From assembly GCA_964403465.1 (NCBI GenBank), contig CAYOFY010000014.1, positions 1 through 27,851 of the forward strand: 27,851 nucleotides of DNA, read 5' to 3'. Source of the stretch: JAFGKM01 sp964403465. Its GTDB lineage: Bacteria > Ratteibacteria > UBA8468 > B48-G9 > JAFGKM01. Under the pieces are notes generated by a model. The model did no database searches and was not told the origin of the DNA. It saw nothing but the letters and a program-made list of their open reading frames with translations. The position numbers and the translations under genes were made by a program. Positions 1-7,800 of this stretch are shown one piece after another (position 1 is the stretch's first letter; each line of letters opens with the position of its first letter).

Positions 1-57
1 AGTGGGCAGGGGAGGATTCGGCGCCTCCGCACACAGTCCTCCGGTCGGCCACCCGCC
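1..57 (-). pseudogene. Truncated class-II tRNA-like remnant
   Basis: The first 20 bases are identical to bases 168-187, the 3' end of the intact tRNA-Tyr. Read on the minus strand, the segment has a D-arm-like GTGGCCGACCGG, a T-stem GGAGG/CCTCC and the acceptor half CCTGCCC. The T-loop is altered and 8 nt long, the anticodon arm is missing, and no 7-bp acceptor partner is visible. It is best read as a decayed or recombined copy of a tRNA-Tyr or tRNA-Ser type gene. The window edge cuts the context, so an assembly artefact at a repeat is also possible. Confidence 0.35.
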
Positions 58-59
58 TA

Positions 60-121
60 TTCGTTGCTCTTTCTCATCGCAACTCATAAACAGGCTCCCG
101 TTCGAATCCTGGTTCGCAACA
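60..121 (+). other. tRNA-like fragment (T-loop only)
   Basis: The plus strand carries TTCGAATCC, a T-loop signature, at about 100-108, followed by a TTCGCAAC acceptor-like end. A CTCATAA that could be an anticodon loop lies upstream. The T-stem and anticodon stem do not pair, and the distance from the CAT to the T-loop is about 4 nt too short. I see no functional tRNA here, only a possible remnant or a chance match. Confidence 0.15.
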
Positions 122-169
122 TTCGCTAAACCATACACCTGCCAATTAACATTTTCAAACTAAACTGAG

Positions 170-252
170 TGGGCAGGGGAGGATTCGAACCTCCGTAGGC
201 GTTAGCCAACGACTTTACAGGCCGTCCCCTTTGGCCGCTCGGGTACCTACCC
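170..252 (-). tRNA. tRNA-Tyr (GTA anticodon)
   Basis: The minus strand folds as a class-II tRNA. The acceptor stem is GGGTAGG/CCTGCCC with discriminator A. The D-arm contains CCCGAGCGG, the anticodon loop is CTGTAAA closed by a 5-bp stem (ACGGC/GTCGT with one G-T), and the variable arm is long. The T-arm is GGAGG-TTCGAAT-CCTCC. Anticodon GTA reads tyrosine codons. The CCA end is not encoded, because the discriminator is followed by CTC. The gene lies only 9 nt downstream of the stop codon of the 262-879 protein gene on the same strand, so it is probably on the same transcript and released by processing. Confidence 0.95.
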
Positions 253-261
253 AATTTTATA

Positions 262-879
262 TCAGAGACTCTCTGTATATTTTTCGATCCACTGTCTTAT
301 TGTGCTTAACAATTTCTTATCTGAGTATCTTATCTTGACCAATCCGTATTCCATTCTTCGTTTGCGGCCGTTAGAACTCTTCGTCTCTCTTATAAAAGGC
401 TTGATAAATTGCCATTCTGGTATTTTTGTAACCTCCTCCCAGTATTTCCTTATCTTATGTACATCCTGGTCAGAAAAAATATACAAATATGCTCTCAAGC
501 GAGATTCGTTGATTCCGCATATTTCTCTTAGAAACTTCAAAAAAACCTTTATTATTTCCGGGTTGCTGTTGGCAAAATCCACCGTATCTCTTTTCAAAGT
601 GCCTTCTGCCCAGTAGAGCATTGTACCCGCAACCAATAATTTTTCGTCACTGCAATTCAGAGTTTTCTTTATCTTGAATACAGGTTTATCACCGTGGAAT
701 AAATATCCGCTCTCGGACAAAGAACGCCGTTTTATCCCGTGTTTTTTCATTCTTTTTAAGACCGAAGCCGTATTTATTCCATATTCCTTTGCAATCTGTG
801 ATAATGAATATTGATTCTTCCAATAGAGTTGCTCCAGAACGCCGGCAGACAACTCTCTTTTCTGCTTCTCGTTATTCAT
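262..879 (-). CDS. HTH plus LAGLIDADG-like domain protein
   Basis: This 205-residue protein has two parts. Residues about 20-52 form a helix-turn-helix (SLSQIAKEYGI...VLKRMKKHGI followed by RR), typical of sequence-specific DNA binding. Residues about 80-200 resemble a widespread LAGLIDADG-related family, with LLVAGTMLYWAEGT, then FANSNPEIIKVFLKFLRE, a QD..KIRKYWEEVT segment and a basic KXXXGRKRRMEYGLVKI stretch. The family link is recognised by pattern and function is inferred: a free-standing homing-endonuclease relative or a DNA-binding regulator derived from one. No good Shine-Dalgarno precedes the ATG. The gene sits between 6S RNA (25 nt upstream) and tRNA-Tyr (9 nt downstream) on one strand, an unusual place for a protein gene and one that suits insertion of a mobile gene beside RNA genes. 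Confidence 0.7.
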   Translation of the reverse strand: MNNEKQKRELSAGVLEQLYWKNQYSLSQIAKEYGINTASVLKRMKKHGIKRRSLSESGYLFHGDKPVFKIKKTLNCSDEKLLVAGTMLYWAEGTLKRDTVDFANSNPEIIKVFLKFLREICGINESRLRAYLYIFSDQDVHKIRKYWEEVTKIPEWQFIKPFIRETKSSNGRKRRMEYGLVKIRYSDKKLLSTIRQWIEKYTESL

Positions 880-903
880 TGTTTTGCTTGTGAATAAATG
901 ATA

Positions 904-1075
904 GCCCGCCCCGCCGCAAGGATGTTACCCTTTGAGACCCTCAAGTTAATTTGGGTACCGCCCCTGATGGCTTCGGCTTTTCGCTCAGGGCGAACCTGTC
1001 GGCCCCATCAGGACTTGGTTCCCTTGCTAATAGTGTTGGCTCAAGGGTATTTTATCTTCACGCACAGAGCAGGCC
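904..1075 (-). ncRNA. ssrS: 6S RNA
   Basis: 6S RNA mimics an open promoter and binds sigma70-RNA polymerase. Read on the minus strand, the segment opens with GCCTGCTCTGT and closes with GCGGGGCGGGC, which pair over 11 bp with a few G-T pairs. Inside, CCCTTGAG pairs with CTCAAAGGG around a central bubble. The apical stem is CCTGATGG/CCATCAGG. The 3' half holds the hairpin TTGAG-GGT-CTCAA followed by AAGGGTAACATCCTTGCGG, which closely resembles the conserved 3' part of E. coli 6S RNA (CAAGGGTTACAGCCTGCGGCGG). The length of about 172 nt is normal for the family. A promoter fits exactly upstream. No terminator is seen before the next gene at 879, so co-transcription with processing is likely, as with E. 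coli ssrS-ygfA. The ends are accurate to a few bases. Confidence 0.88.
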
Positions 1076-1084
1076 GTTTATATT
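1057..1084 (+). promoter_or_regulatory. Candidate promoter for tsaE
   Basis: On the plus strand, TTCACG (1057-1062) and TATATT (1079-1084) are 16 nt apart, giving a start near 1091 and a leader of about 28 nt before tsaE. The site lies inside the first bases of the 6S RNA gene and its -10 box overlaps that of the 6S promoter. Only the consensus match supports it. Confidence 0.4.
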
Positions 1085-1110
1085 TTACCCTTTTTTCAAA
1101 AAAAAGTAAA
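1076..1110 (-). promoter_or_regulatory. Sigma70-type promoter of 6S RNA
   Basis: On the minus strand, TTTACT (1110-1105) and TAAAAT (1087-1082) are separated by 17 nt. The -10 box ends 6 nt before the predicted 6S RNA 5' end at 1075. An A/T tract with T8 and A6 fills the spacer. The match between box position and RNA fold supports both calls. Confidence 0.65.
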
Positions 1111-1118
1111 ATGTCCCC

Positions 1119-1571
1119 ATGGTCTTTCTCACAAAAAAACCCGGGGAAACAATAAAACTTGGTGCAAGAATTGCGGATGTGGTCAAGAAGGGCGACGTCA
1201 TAGGTTTTATCGGCGAACTGGGAAGCGGCAAGACCACCATGATCAAAGGCATAGTCCGCAGGCTGACCGGGAAAGAAGCGGTAAGCCCCTCATTTGTATT
1301 GATAAACGAGTATGACGGGAAAATTCCCGTATTTCATTTTGACCTTTACAGGTTAAGGTGTAAAATAGAAATGGAAACCATAGGATGGGACGAGTATCTT
1401 GGCAGGGGACTTGTCCTCGTGGAATGGGCTGACAGGATACGGGACATTCTGCCTGCAAAAACAATTTTTGTAAGACTTTCCATACGGAACGGCGGGAGGA
1501 AGATCAGAATATCCGGGTTGAAAGGGAGGAACAAAAATGACAAGCAGAGAAAGAGTTTTGAAGGTGCTTAA
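1119..1571 (+). CDS. tsaE: tRNA t6A biosynthesis ATPase TsaE
   Basis: TsaE is the P-loop ATPase that works with TsaB and TsaD to make N6-threonylcarbamoyladenosine at position 37 of ANN-decoding tRNAs in the cytoplasm. The 150-residue product matches the usual family length. Family features seen are the N-terminal LTKKPGETIKLG, the Walker A motif GELGSGKTT at residues 32-40, SPSFVLINEY, FHFDLYRL and the VLVEWADR segment. The ATG at 1119 is chosen because the protein then starts at the normal family N-terminus. No Shine-Dalgarno is visible, only an A-rich leader. The 3' end overlaps the next gene by 35 nt, so the two are likely co-transcribed. tsaB and tsaD are not in the window. Confidence 0.92.
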   Translation: MVFLTKKPGETIKLGARIADVVKKGDVIGFIGELGSGKTTMIKGIVRRLTGKEAVSPSFVLINEYDGKIPVFHFDLYRLRCKIEMETIGWDEYLGRGLVLVEWADRIRDILPAKTIFVRLSIRNGGRKIRISGLKGRNKNDKQRKSFEGA

Positions 1572-2736
1572 TCATGAGATTGCTGACAGGATTCCCATAG
1601 AGGATTCTCCATGGCCGTCAACAGTGCAGAGGTGGCACAGGGAAGGATTGCCGGAAGACATGACACCGAAGGAATATTTCGGATACGAATTTGAATACTT
1701 CGGAGCCGACCTGACGCCGAGGTTTCCCGTGAAGGTGCTGGAAAGAAACGATGAATATATAATCGCAACAACACCGCAGGGCGGAAAAAGAAAGAACCAC
1801 AGGGATTATTCCACGACTCCAGAGGTTATAGACTGGCCGGTAAAAACAAAGGAAGACTGGAAGGAGATCAAGAAACGCATGAAGCCGGACTTCACGAGGG
1901 TTGACTGGGCGACAGGTCTTGCAAACAACAAGACGGCGCAGGAAGATGGAAAGTTCGTATGCTTTTCAGCGGCCTGCGGCTACGACGGCTTACAGCAATA
2001 CTTGCGTTCCGAGCAGTTGCTCACCACCATTCTGGAAGACCCTGACTGGGTAAAAGAGATGGTGACGACCCTGGCGGAGAACATTATCATAATGGCGGAA
2101 CTCATGCTCATGAACGGTTTCAGGTTTGACGGCGCTTTCCTTTTCAACGACATGGGATACAAGAACGGCCTTCTTTTCTCGCCGGATGCCTATAAGAAGA
2201 CCCACTACGACGCTGACCGGCTGCTGTATGCATATTTCCATTCAAAGGGGATGAGAACTATGCTTCACAGTTGCGGAAACGTCTCCGAACTTGTGCCCGT
2301 GCTCATTGATGCCGGCCTTGACTGCCTGCAGCCCCTTGAGGTCAAGGCAGGGATGGACCTCATCAACCTCAAGGCCAAGTATGGAGACAGCCTTTCGTTC
2401 ATGGGAGGGATAGACGTGCGGCTGATGGCCGATGAAGACCCTTCCAAAATAGAGGAGGAGATAAAGAGAAAACTTGTCGCTGCAAAGAGCGGCGGCGGCT
2501 ACATATACCATTCCGACCATTCCGTACCCAAGAATGTCAGTTTTCAACAGTACTGCCTGGTAATGGAACTTGTGAAAAAGTACGGGGAATATCCTGCTGA
2601 ACCAGCGGCACTGCCGCCACAGGAGGCAGCGCCTGCGGTTCCTGCCGAGGCTATCGCGCCTGTGGAGCAGAAAAAGGAGGAGAAGTCGGAAGCGCCGAAG
2701 AAGAAGGGATTCAAACTGCCTTTCGGAAAGAAGTGA
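1537..2736 (+). CDS. URO-D family protein (MtaA/CmuA-like methyltransferase fold) with charged tail
   Basis: The first about 350 of 399 residues belong to the uroporphyrinogen decarboxylase superfamily, which includes heme-pathway HemE and corrinoid or CoM methyltransferases such as MtaA. Visible landmarks are the N-terminal TSRERVLKVLNHEIADRIPI and LHSCGNV, with His244 and Cys246 as a likely zinc-binding pair. FMGGIDVRLMADEDP and IYHSDHSVPKNVSF follow. The H-x-C motif favours the methyltransferase branch rather than HemE, and no other heme genes are nearby. Residues about 350-399 are a low-complexity Ala/Pro/Glu linker ending in a Lys-rich KKKGFKLPFGKK, which is not part of the fold. A GGGAGG Shine-Dalgarno 7 nt upstream supports the ATG. 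The substrate is unknown. A corrinoid-linked methyl transfer role is inference. Confidence 0.8.
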   Translation: MTSRERVLKVLNHEIADRIPIEDSPWPSTVQRWHREGLPEDMTPKEYFGYEFEYFGADLTPRFPVKVLERNDEYIIATTPQGGKRKNHRDYSTTPEVIDWPVKTKEDWKEIKKRMKPDFTRVDWATGLANNKTAQEDGKFVCFSAACGYDGLQQYLRSEQLLTTILEDPDWVKEMVTTLAENIIIMAELMLMNGFRFDGAFLFNDMGYKNGLLFSPDAYKKTHYDADRLLYAYFHSKGMRTMLHSCGNVSELVPVLIDAGLDCLQPLEVKAGMDLINLKAKYGDSLSFMGGIDVRLMADEDPSKIEEEIKRKLVAAKSGGGYIYHSDHSVPKNVSFQQYCLVMELVKKYGEYPAEPAALPPQEAAPAVPAEAIAPVEQKKEEKSEAPKKKGFKLPFGKK

Positions 2737-2782
2737 GAGAGAACAAAAGCAATTGCAGGTAATCGGCTCACTCCGATACTTC

Positions 2783-2915
2783 AGCACAGAGAAAACTTAA
2801 GTGTTTGGCAAAGGGGAGCGCCCCTCCGCAATTCCCTTCAAGAAAAAGAGCGGGCAGAAAAGGCAGTCAGTTGCGGCTTCCCCTCTTTACCAAACCCGAG
2901 TTTTCTTTCTGTGCT
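2783..2915. repeat. Long imperfect inverted repeat / structured intergenic element
   Basis: The gap between the URO-D gene and the ROK kinase gene holds two arms, about 2783-2828 and 2871-2915. The outer part pairs AGCACAGA with TCTGTGCT, the middle pairs GTTTGG with CCAAAC and AGGGGA with TCCCCT, and the inner part pairs CCGCAA with TTGCGG. Only a few bulges interrupt a stem of about 45 bp over a loop of about 40 nt. No T-run follows, so it is a poor intrinsic terminator. It could be a mobile miniature element, a REP-like hairpin or a structured leader of the ROK gene. Confidence 0.7.
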
Positions 2916-2965
2916 TCCGTAAGTCGTTCGCCAATTCTTCATTTTGCTTTTGAAAGGGGAGGAGG

Positions 2966-3913
2966 ATGAAAAAAGCGGCTGGTATTGATCTGGGCGGCAC
3001 CTACATAAAGGCCGGGCTTACGGATGAAAAGGGAAATATCCTGAAAAAGGAGCAGTTCCCGACACTCGCCGAGAAAAACAGCAGGGATGTTATCCTGAAA
3101 CAGATGGAAAAAGCCGTTGATTTCGCCATAGAGGGCTGTGAGGGAGAGATAGCCGGGATAGGGATAGGGACGCCCGGCGTTGTTGACGACACGGGCGTTG
3201 TCTTCTCAGCCCCGAACATACCGGGATGGGACAACCTGCCGCTGCAGAAGATATTCAGCGAAAGGTACCGGCTGCCTGTTGTTGTGGAAAACGACGTGAA
3301 CACGATAGCCTGGGGCGAGTTCCTGTACGGCGCGGGCAGGGGATGCTCCACTGTCATCTGCATAACTCTCGGTACGGGCGTTGGAGGCGGGATTGTGAAG
3401 GACGGCAAACTGATGAGGGGAGGGAAGTATTCGGCTGTTGAGATAGGTCACATGAGCATTGACTACAGAGGACCTCAGTGCAAGTGCGGAAGTTACGGAT
3501 GCGTGGAAAGGTTCGTAGGCAGGGATTACATAGTGGAGCGTGCGGTAAACGCGATAAAAAGCGGCAGGAAGACAGCAATATTTGAACTTGTGAACGGCAA
3601 ACTGGAGGATATCACCCCCAGGACAATATCTGATGCGTATAAGAAAGGCGATAAGGTCGCCACGGAAATATGGATAGACGTCGGAGTATGCCTGGGTGCA
3701 TTGTTTGCGGGTCTGGTGAACCTTCTCAACCCTGAACTGATAATCATAGGCGGCGGCATATCACAGAGGGCTGAAATCATGTTTGAAACCATAGAATCCG
3801 AGATCAAAAAGCGCGCGATGAAGATTCTTGCGGAAAGAGTGCGCGTGGTTCCTGCGGGACTCGGCGTTGACGCAGGGATTGTCTCGGCAGGCGCCCTCGT
3901 ATTCCAGAAATGA
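2966..3913 (+). CDS. ROK family sugar kinase (glucokinase-like)
   Basis: ROK kinases phosphorylate hexoses such as glucose or N-acetyl sugars using ATP. The 315-residue protein has the N-terminal phosphate loop DLGGTYIKAG (residues 8-17) and GIGTPGVVDDTG. VENDVNTIAWGE carries the expected catalytic Asp. The ROK signature contains GTGVGGGIV and EIGH at about 159-162. The zinc cluster CKCGSYGCVE lies at about 172-181, with the His of EIGH completing it. No N-terminal DNA-binding domain is present, so this is an enzyme and not a NagC/XylR repressor. Glucokinase is the commonest assignment but the substrate cannot be fixed. A very strong purine-rich site (GGGGAGGAGG) abuts the ATG. The stop overlaps the fmt start as ATGA, indicating translational coupling. 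Confidence 0.9.
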   Translation: MKKAAGIDLGGTYIKAGLTDEKGNILKKEQFPTLAEKNSRDVILKQMEKAVDFAIEGCEGEIAGIGIGTPGVVDDTGVVFSAPNIPGWDNLPLQKIFSERYRLPVVVENDVNTIAWGEFLYGAGRGCSTVICITLGTGVGGGIVKDGKLMRGGKYSAVEIGHMSIDYRGPQCKCGSYGCVERFVGRDYIVERAVNAIKSGRKTAIFELVNGKLEDITPRTISDAYKKGDKVATEIWIDVGVCLGALFAGLVNLLNPELIIIGGGISQRAEIMFETIESEIKKRAMKILAERVRVVPAGLGVDAGIVSAGALVFQK

Positions 3914-4851
3914 ACGGCATAATATACTTCGGAAGCAATGCCTTCGGCATACCCTCGCTTGAGGAACTGAAAAAAAGGTGCAATCTGCTTGGAGTCGTTA
4001 CGGCTCCTGACAGGCCAAGGGGCCGCGGATTGAAAGTATCCTGCACGGACATAAAGGAATGGGCGATAAGAAATAATGTTCCGGTCTTCCAGCCGGAATC
4101 CCTGTCCGATAAAGATTTCAAAGGTACGCTCAGGAGCGTCCGCCCTGAATTTATCGTATTGATTTCATACGGCAGGATTCTTCCGTCTTCCATACTTGAA
4201 ATACCCTCTCTTGCGGCAATCAACGTGCACCCGTCTCTCCTGCCGCAATACAGGGGAGCGGCACCCATGGAATGGGCGCTTATTAACGGGGAAAAAGAGA
4301 CGGGATTGACCGTGATGGTGATGCATGACATCATGGATGCAGGCCATATAATGACGCAGAAGAAGATTGTCATTGATGAAAAAGACGATATATTCTCCCT
4401 GAGGGAAAGACTTTCCAGGATGGCGCCCGAAATCCTGCTGGACAGCATGAAAAAGTTCAGGGAAGGGATTAAACCTTCACCTCAGAGGGGCACCCCGACA
4501 TATGCAAGGAAACTTGCCAAGGAAGACGGGCTTATCCGCTGGGACAGACCTGTCGCGGAGATTCATAACCTCATACGGGGGACAAAAGAATGGCCTGGCG
4601 CGTACACGTACCTGGACGGCAGATACTTCAAAATCTTCCGTTCAGAACCTGTTGACGGTTACGGAATCTCCGGCGAACCCGGAACGGTGATAGGCACCGG
4701 GCAGGACAATGATTCCATATACGTTGCCTGCCTCAAAGGGGTCCTGAAGATAGAAGAAGTGCAGGTGGAAGGCAAGAGAAGGATGCCTGCAGCAGAGTTT
4801 CTGAGGGGGTGCAGGATAAGAACCGGGGACAGGTTTTCAGGGACAAGATGA
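3910..4851 (+). CDS. fmt: Methionyl-tRNA formyltransferase
   Basis: Fmt transfers a formyl group from 10-formyl-tetrahydrofolate to Met-tRNAfMet for translation initiation. The 313-residue length is normal. The N-terminal Rossmann-like domain starts IIYFGSNAFGIPSLEEL and contains TAPDRPRGRG. The catalytic site reads INVHPSLLPQYRGAAP with Asn105 and His107, and the partner Asp143 sits in HDIMDAGHI. The C-terminal domain (about 205-313) includes the linker DGLIRWDRPVAEIHNLIRG and the end of the protein keeps the expected beta-barrel length. The ATG overlaps the ROK kinase stop by 4 nt. The usual partner def (peptide deformylase) is not adjacent, and the pairing with a ROK kinase gene is atypical. 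Confidence 0.95.
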   Translation: MNGIIYFGSNAFGIPSLEELKKRCNLLGVVTAPDRPRGRGLKVSCTDIKEWAIRNNVPVFQPESLSDKDFKGTLRSVRPEFIVLISYGRILPSSILEIPSLAAINVHPSLLPQYRGAAPMEWALINGEKETGLTVMVMHDIMDAGHIMTQKKIVIDEKDDIFSLRERLSRMAPEILLDSMKKFREGIKPSPQRGTPTYARKLAKEDGLIRWDRPVAEIHNLIRGTKEWPGAYTYLDGRYFKIFRSEPVDGYGISGEPGTVIGTGQDNDSIYVACLKGVLKIEEVQVEGKRRMPAAEFLRGCRIRTGDRFSGTR

Positions 4852-4875
4852 CGGATAGGGCTTTTTGATTTAACG

Positions 4876-7800
4876 GTGATGGAAGAGAAAAAATACCTGC
4901 GATATTTCTTGCTGCTTCTGCTCCTTACAACTCTGGTGAGGATATGGCTCGCATGGACGCTGGGACTGGGAGTTGACGAATCGCATTACGTTGAATACAC
5001 GGTCAACCCGGCGCTGTCATACTACGACCACCCTCCGTTGATTGGATACCTCATAAAAATCTTCATAACGCTGATGGGCAGGTCCCCGATTGCCGTCAGG
5101 GTTCCGGCGATACTTTCAGGCATCGGAACGGCCATGCTTCTTTTCGTTCTGGGCAGGAAACTGCACAGCGCCGCGGCAGGATACTGGACTGCGGTCATAT
5201 TCAATTGCATACCCATCTTTTCGGCCGTGGGCATAAGCGCGGTGCCGGAGACAATATTCTGCTTCTTCTACCTTCTCGCCTTCCTTATTCTGTGGCGGCT
5301 GCACGAAACCGGCAGGGCGTATCTCTGGTATTATGCCGGCATGGTGATGGGACTTGCTATGATGACAAAATATACGGCTTTTTTCCTGTATCCTGCCGTT
5401 TTTCTTTTCGCTGCATCTGTCCCCTCCATGCGGATATGGTTCAGGAAGAAGGAATTCTACATTGCGCTCCTTGTCAGTCTGCTGATGTTCCTTCCGGTCA
5501 TCATCTGGAATTATGAGAATTACTGGGCTTCATTCACCTTCCAGATGGCACGGGGACTGGGCGAAAAAGCATTTTTCCGGCCTCAGATGTTTTTAAGAAA
5601 TTTCGGGGCGCAGGCAGGGGTTCTCTCACCGCTGATATTCTTTTTTCTGATTTACGCTCTGATATATACAATTTTCATGTCAATAAGAGGGAATGAAATA
5701 TCCGTTCTTTTCCTCTCTTTTTCTTTACCGATAATCCTGACATTTGGTTATTCCGGACTGGCAAACAAGGTTCTGCCATACTGGCCTGCCGCCGGATACC
5801 TCGTGCTGCTCCCCGTGCTCGGGAAACTCGTTTCCGGCTTCATGGGAGATATGCGCAGGAAAGCACTGCGTTACCTTTTCGTCTTTTCGCTCGCTCTCAG
5901 CTGTCTGCTGACCATCGCCGTCCTGTCGCAGGCGGTCTTCAAGATTTTCCCGGTTCCGGCAAAGGATGATGTTACAAACGATCTTCTGGGCTGGAAAGAA
6001 CTTGCCGGACGCATAAAGGAGATAAGAAACGCTGAAAAGGATGCGGATTTCTTCGTGTTCACCAACACTTTTTTCATAGCCAGCCAGCTCGCTTTCTACC
6101 TGAAACCTGAAATACAGGTGTACAGTCTCAGCAGGAGGGTTGACCCCTACGATTTCTGGCAGTATCCGGAAAACCTTCCCGTGAAACTTGCGGGCAGGAA
6201 CGGTATCTTCTTCTGCGACGACCATTTCAAAACGTCCCCGGGAAAACTTTATGTTTTCAAGAACATCGGGGAGAAAGAGATGGTTCCGGTTTACTATCGC
6301 GGGAAGTACGCGAAAAGTTTCCATATATACAGGTGCTACGGACTTGATACGCAAAAGACCCCTGCCGTGATGCTCCAGTCGCTGCCTTTTCAACCGAGAA
6401 GTTTCAGGAAGGATTCCATGAGATGGAACGAGAGAGGATTCTTCCTCATCAACGGACTGGCAAAGAAAAACAGGATTGCTGACGGGATACTGGTCTTCTT
6501 CAGCTGGCTCGGTTCAAGTTACATACTGGTCCCCGCGGTTGTTCTCCTGACATGGTTCAGGAAGAGAAAAGAGTTCTGGAGATACCTTGCAGTATTCCTG
6601 CTGACACTGCTCGCAGGCGGCATCGCGGTGCATTTCCTGAAAGAAATTTTCCCATTCCCGCGTCCGCTCAAATATTTCGGAGAAGGAACTTCCGTCAACA
6701 TAATCGGGCCTGCGCTCAGAAACAACTCCTTTCCTTCAGGGCACAGCCAGACCGTATTCACCGGGGTTCTCTTCCTTGCGTGGCTGATGCCCGGATGGCG
6801 CGTACCCTTATGGGTAACAGGGATACTGTCCGGAATGGCACGCTGCTACATGGGAGCGCATTTCCCCCTTGACGGTATCGCCGGCTTTGCCATAGCGCTC
6901 ATATTCTTCATCCCGATAAGAGCTGCCTTTGAAAAAAAGGAAATCCGGTTGCCGCGGATAGATTTCAGGAACAGGAAGAGAGTCTTCCGGTTGCTTGCCG
7001 CAATCGCCGGGATTCTCGTTCTTTTTCTTCTTCCCCGGATTCCGCGCAGTTTGATAAACGTTGAAACCGGCATTGTTGCGACGGATGTTGAACTTGTCGT
7101 ACCTGCCTCTGCCCGGATTTTCGCCCCGTTTCTTGATTTTCCTTTCTACTTCTCAAATCTCGCCTCGCCGAAAACACAGATCCTGTCATGGCTCATATGG
7201 TTTTCAGCAGGATGGCTCCTTTTCGGACTGCTCAGATTGAGGGGTTCGTTCCCCGGGAAAACCGCGCGTCTGCTCCGGGGCATAGTGGTTACCGTTCTTT
7301 CCTTTCTGCTTCTTGTTGCCTGGTGCATATTTTTCCCCCTGCCCCAATACCGTCTGAAATCAAAGAACCCGGATGAGGTCTTTCTTGACCTGCATTCCCA
7401 CACCATATATTCTCACGACGGTATTGCAAGTCCCGGGAAGAGCGTCTCCTGGCATCTTGACTCCGGTTTCGGCGGCTGGGCTATTACCGAGCATGACAGT
7501 ATCGGTGACGCTGTACCTGAGCAGGAAGAGATTATCCGGAGGGATTCTGTAGACGCTGTGGCGATTACGGGAGAGGAGGTCAGTTTCAAGGGGGTGCATC
7601 TTAACCTGCTGGGTATTACGGAAGATGTGGATAAGAGCATGTACGGGGATCTATCAGGGCTGGTAAGGGCCGTGCACCTCCGGAACGGAGCGGTCATTGT
7701 TCCGCACTACTGGGCGGAAAAAAAATCAACGTTCTCCACAGGCGACCTTTCTGAAGCAGGCGTGGACGGTTTTGAGATTGAGGGAAACTCTTCGGTTCCC

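Noticed and set aside
302..616. 104-codon open frame on the plus strand
   Set aside because: It is antisense to the HTH/LAGLIDADG-like gene, has no ribosome site and no recognisable domain.
898..1155. 85-codon open frame on the plus strand
   Set aside because: It translates the antisense strand of the 6S RNA gene and its promoter, runs into the start of tsaE in another frame, and resembles no protein family.
2242..2787. 181-codon open frame on the minus strand
   Set aside because: It is the antisense of the URO-D-family gene, whose own frame has clear family motifs and a Shine-Dalgarno.
2783..2915. Intrinsic terminator after the URO-D-family gene
   Set aside because: The stem is very long with a loop of about 40 nt and no T-run after it, unlike Rho-independent terminators.
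5725..6393. 222-codon open frame on the minus strand
   Set aside because: It lies wholly inside the GT-C domain of the fusion gene and shows no domain.
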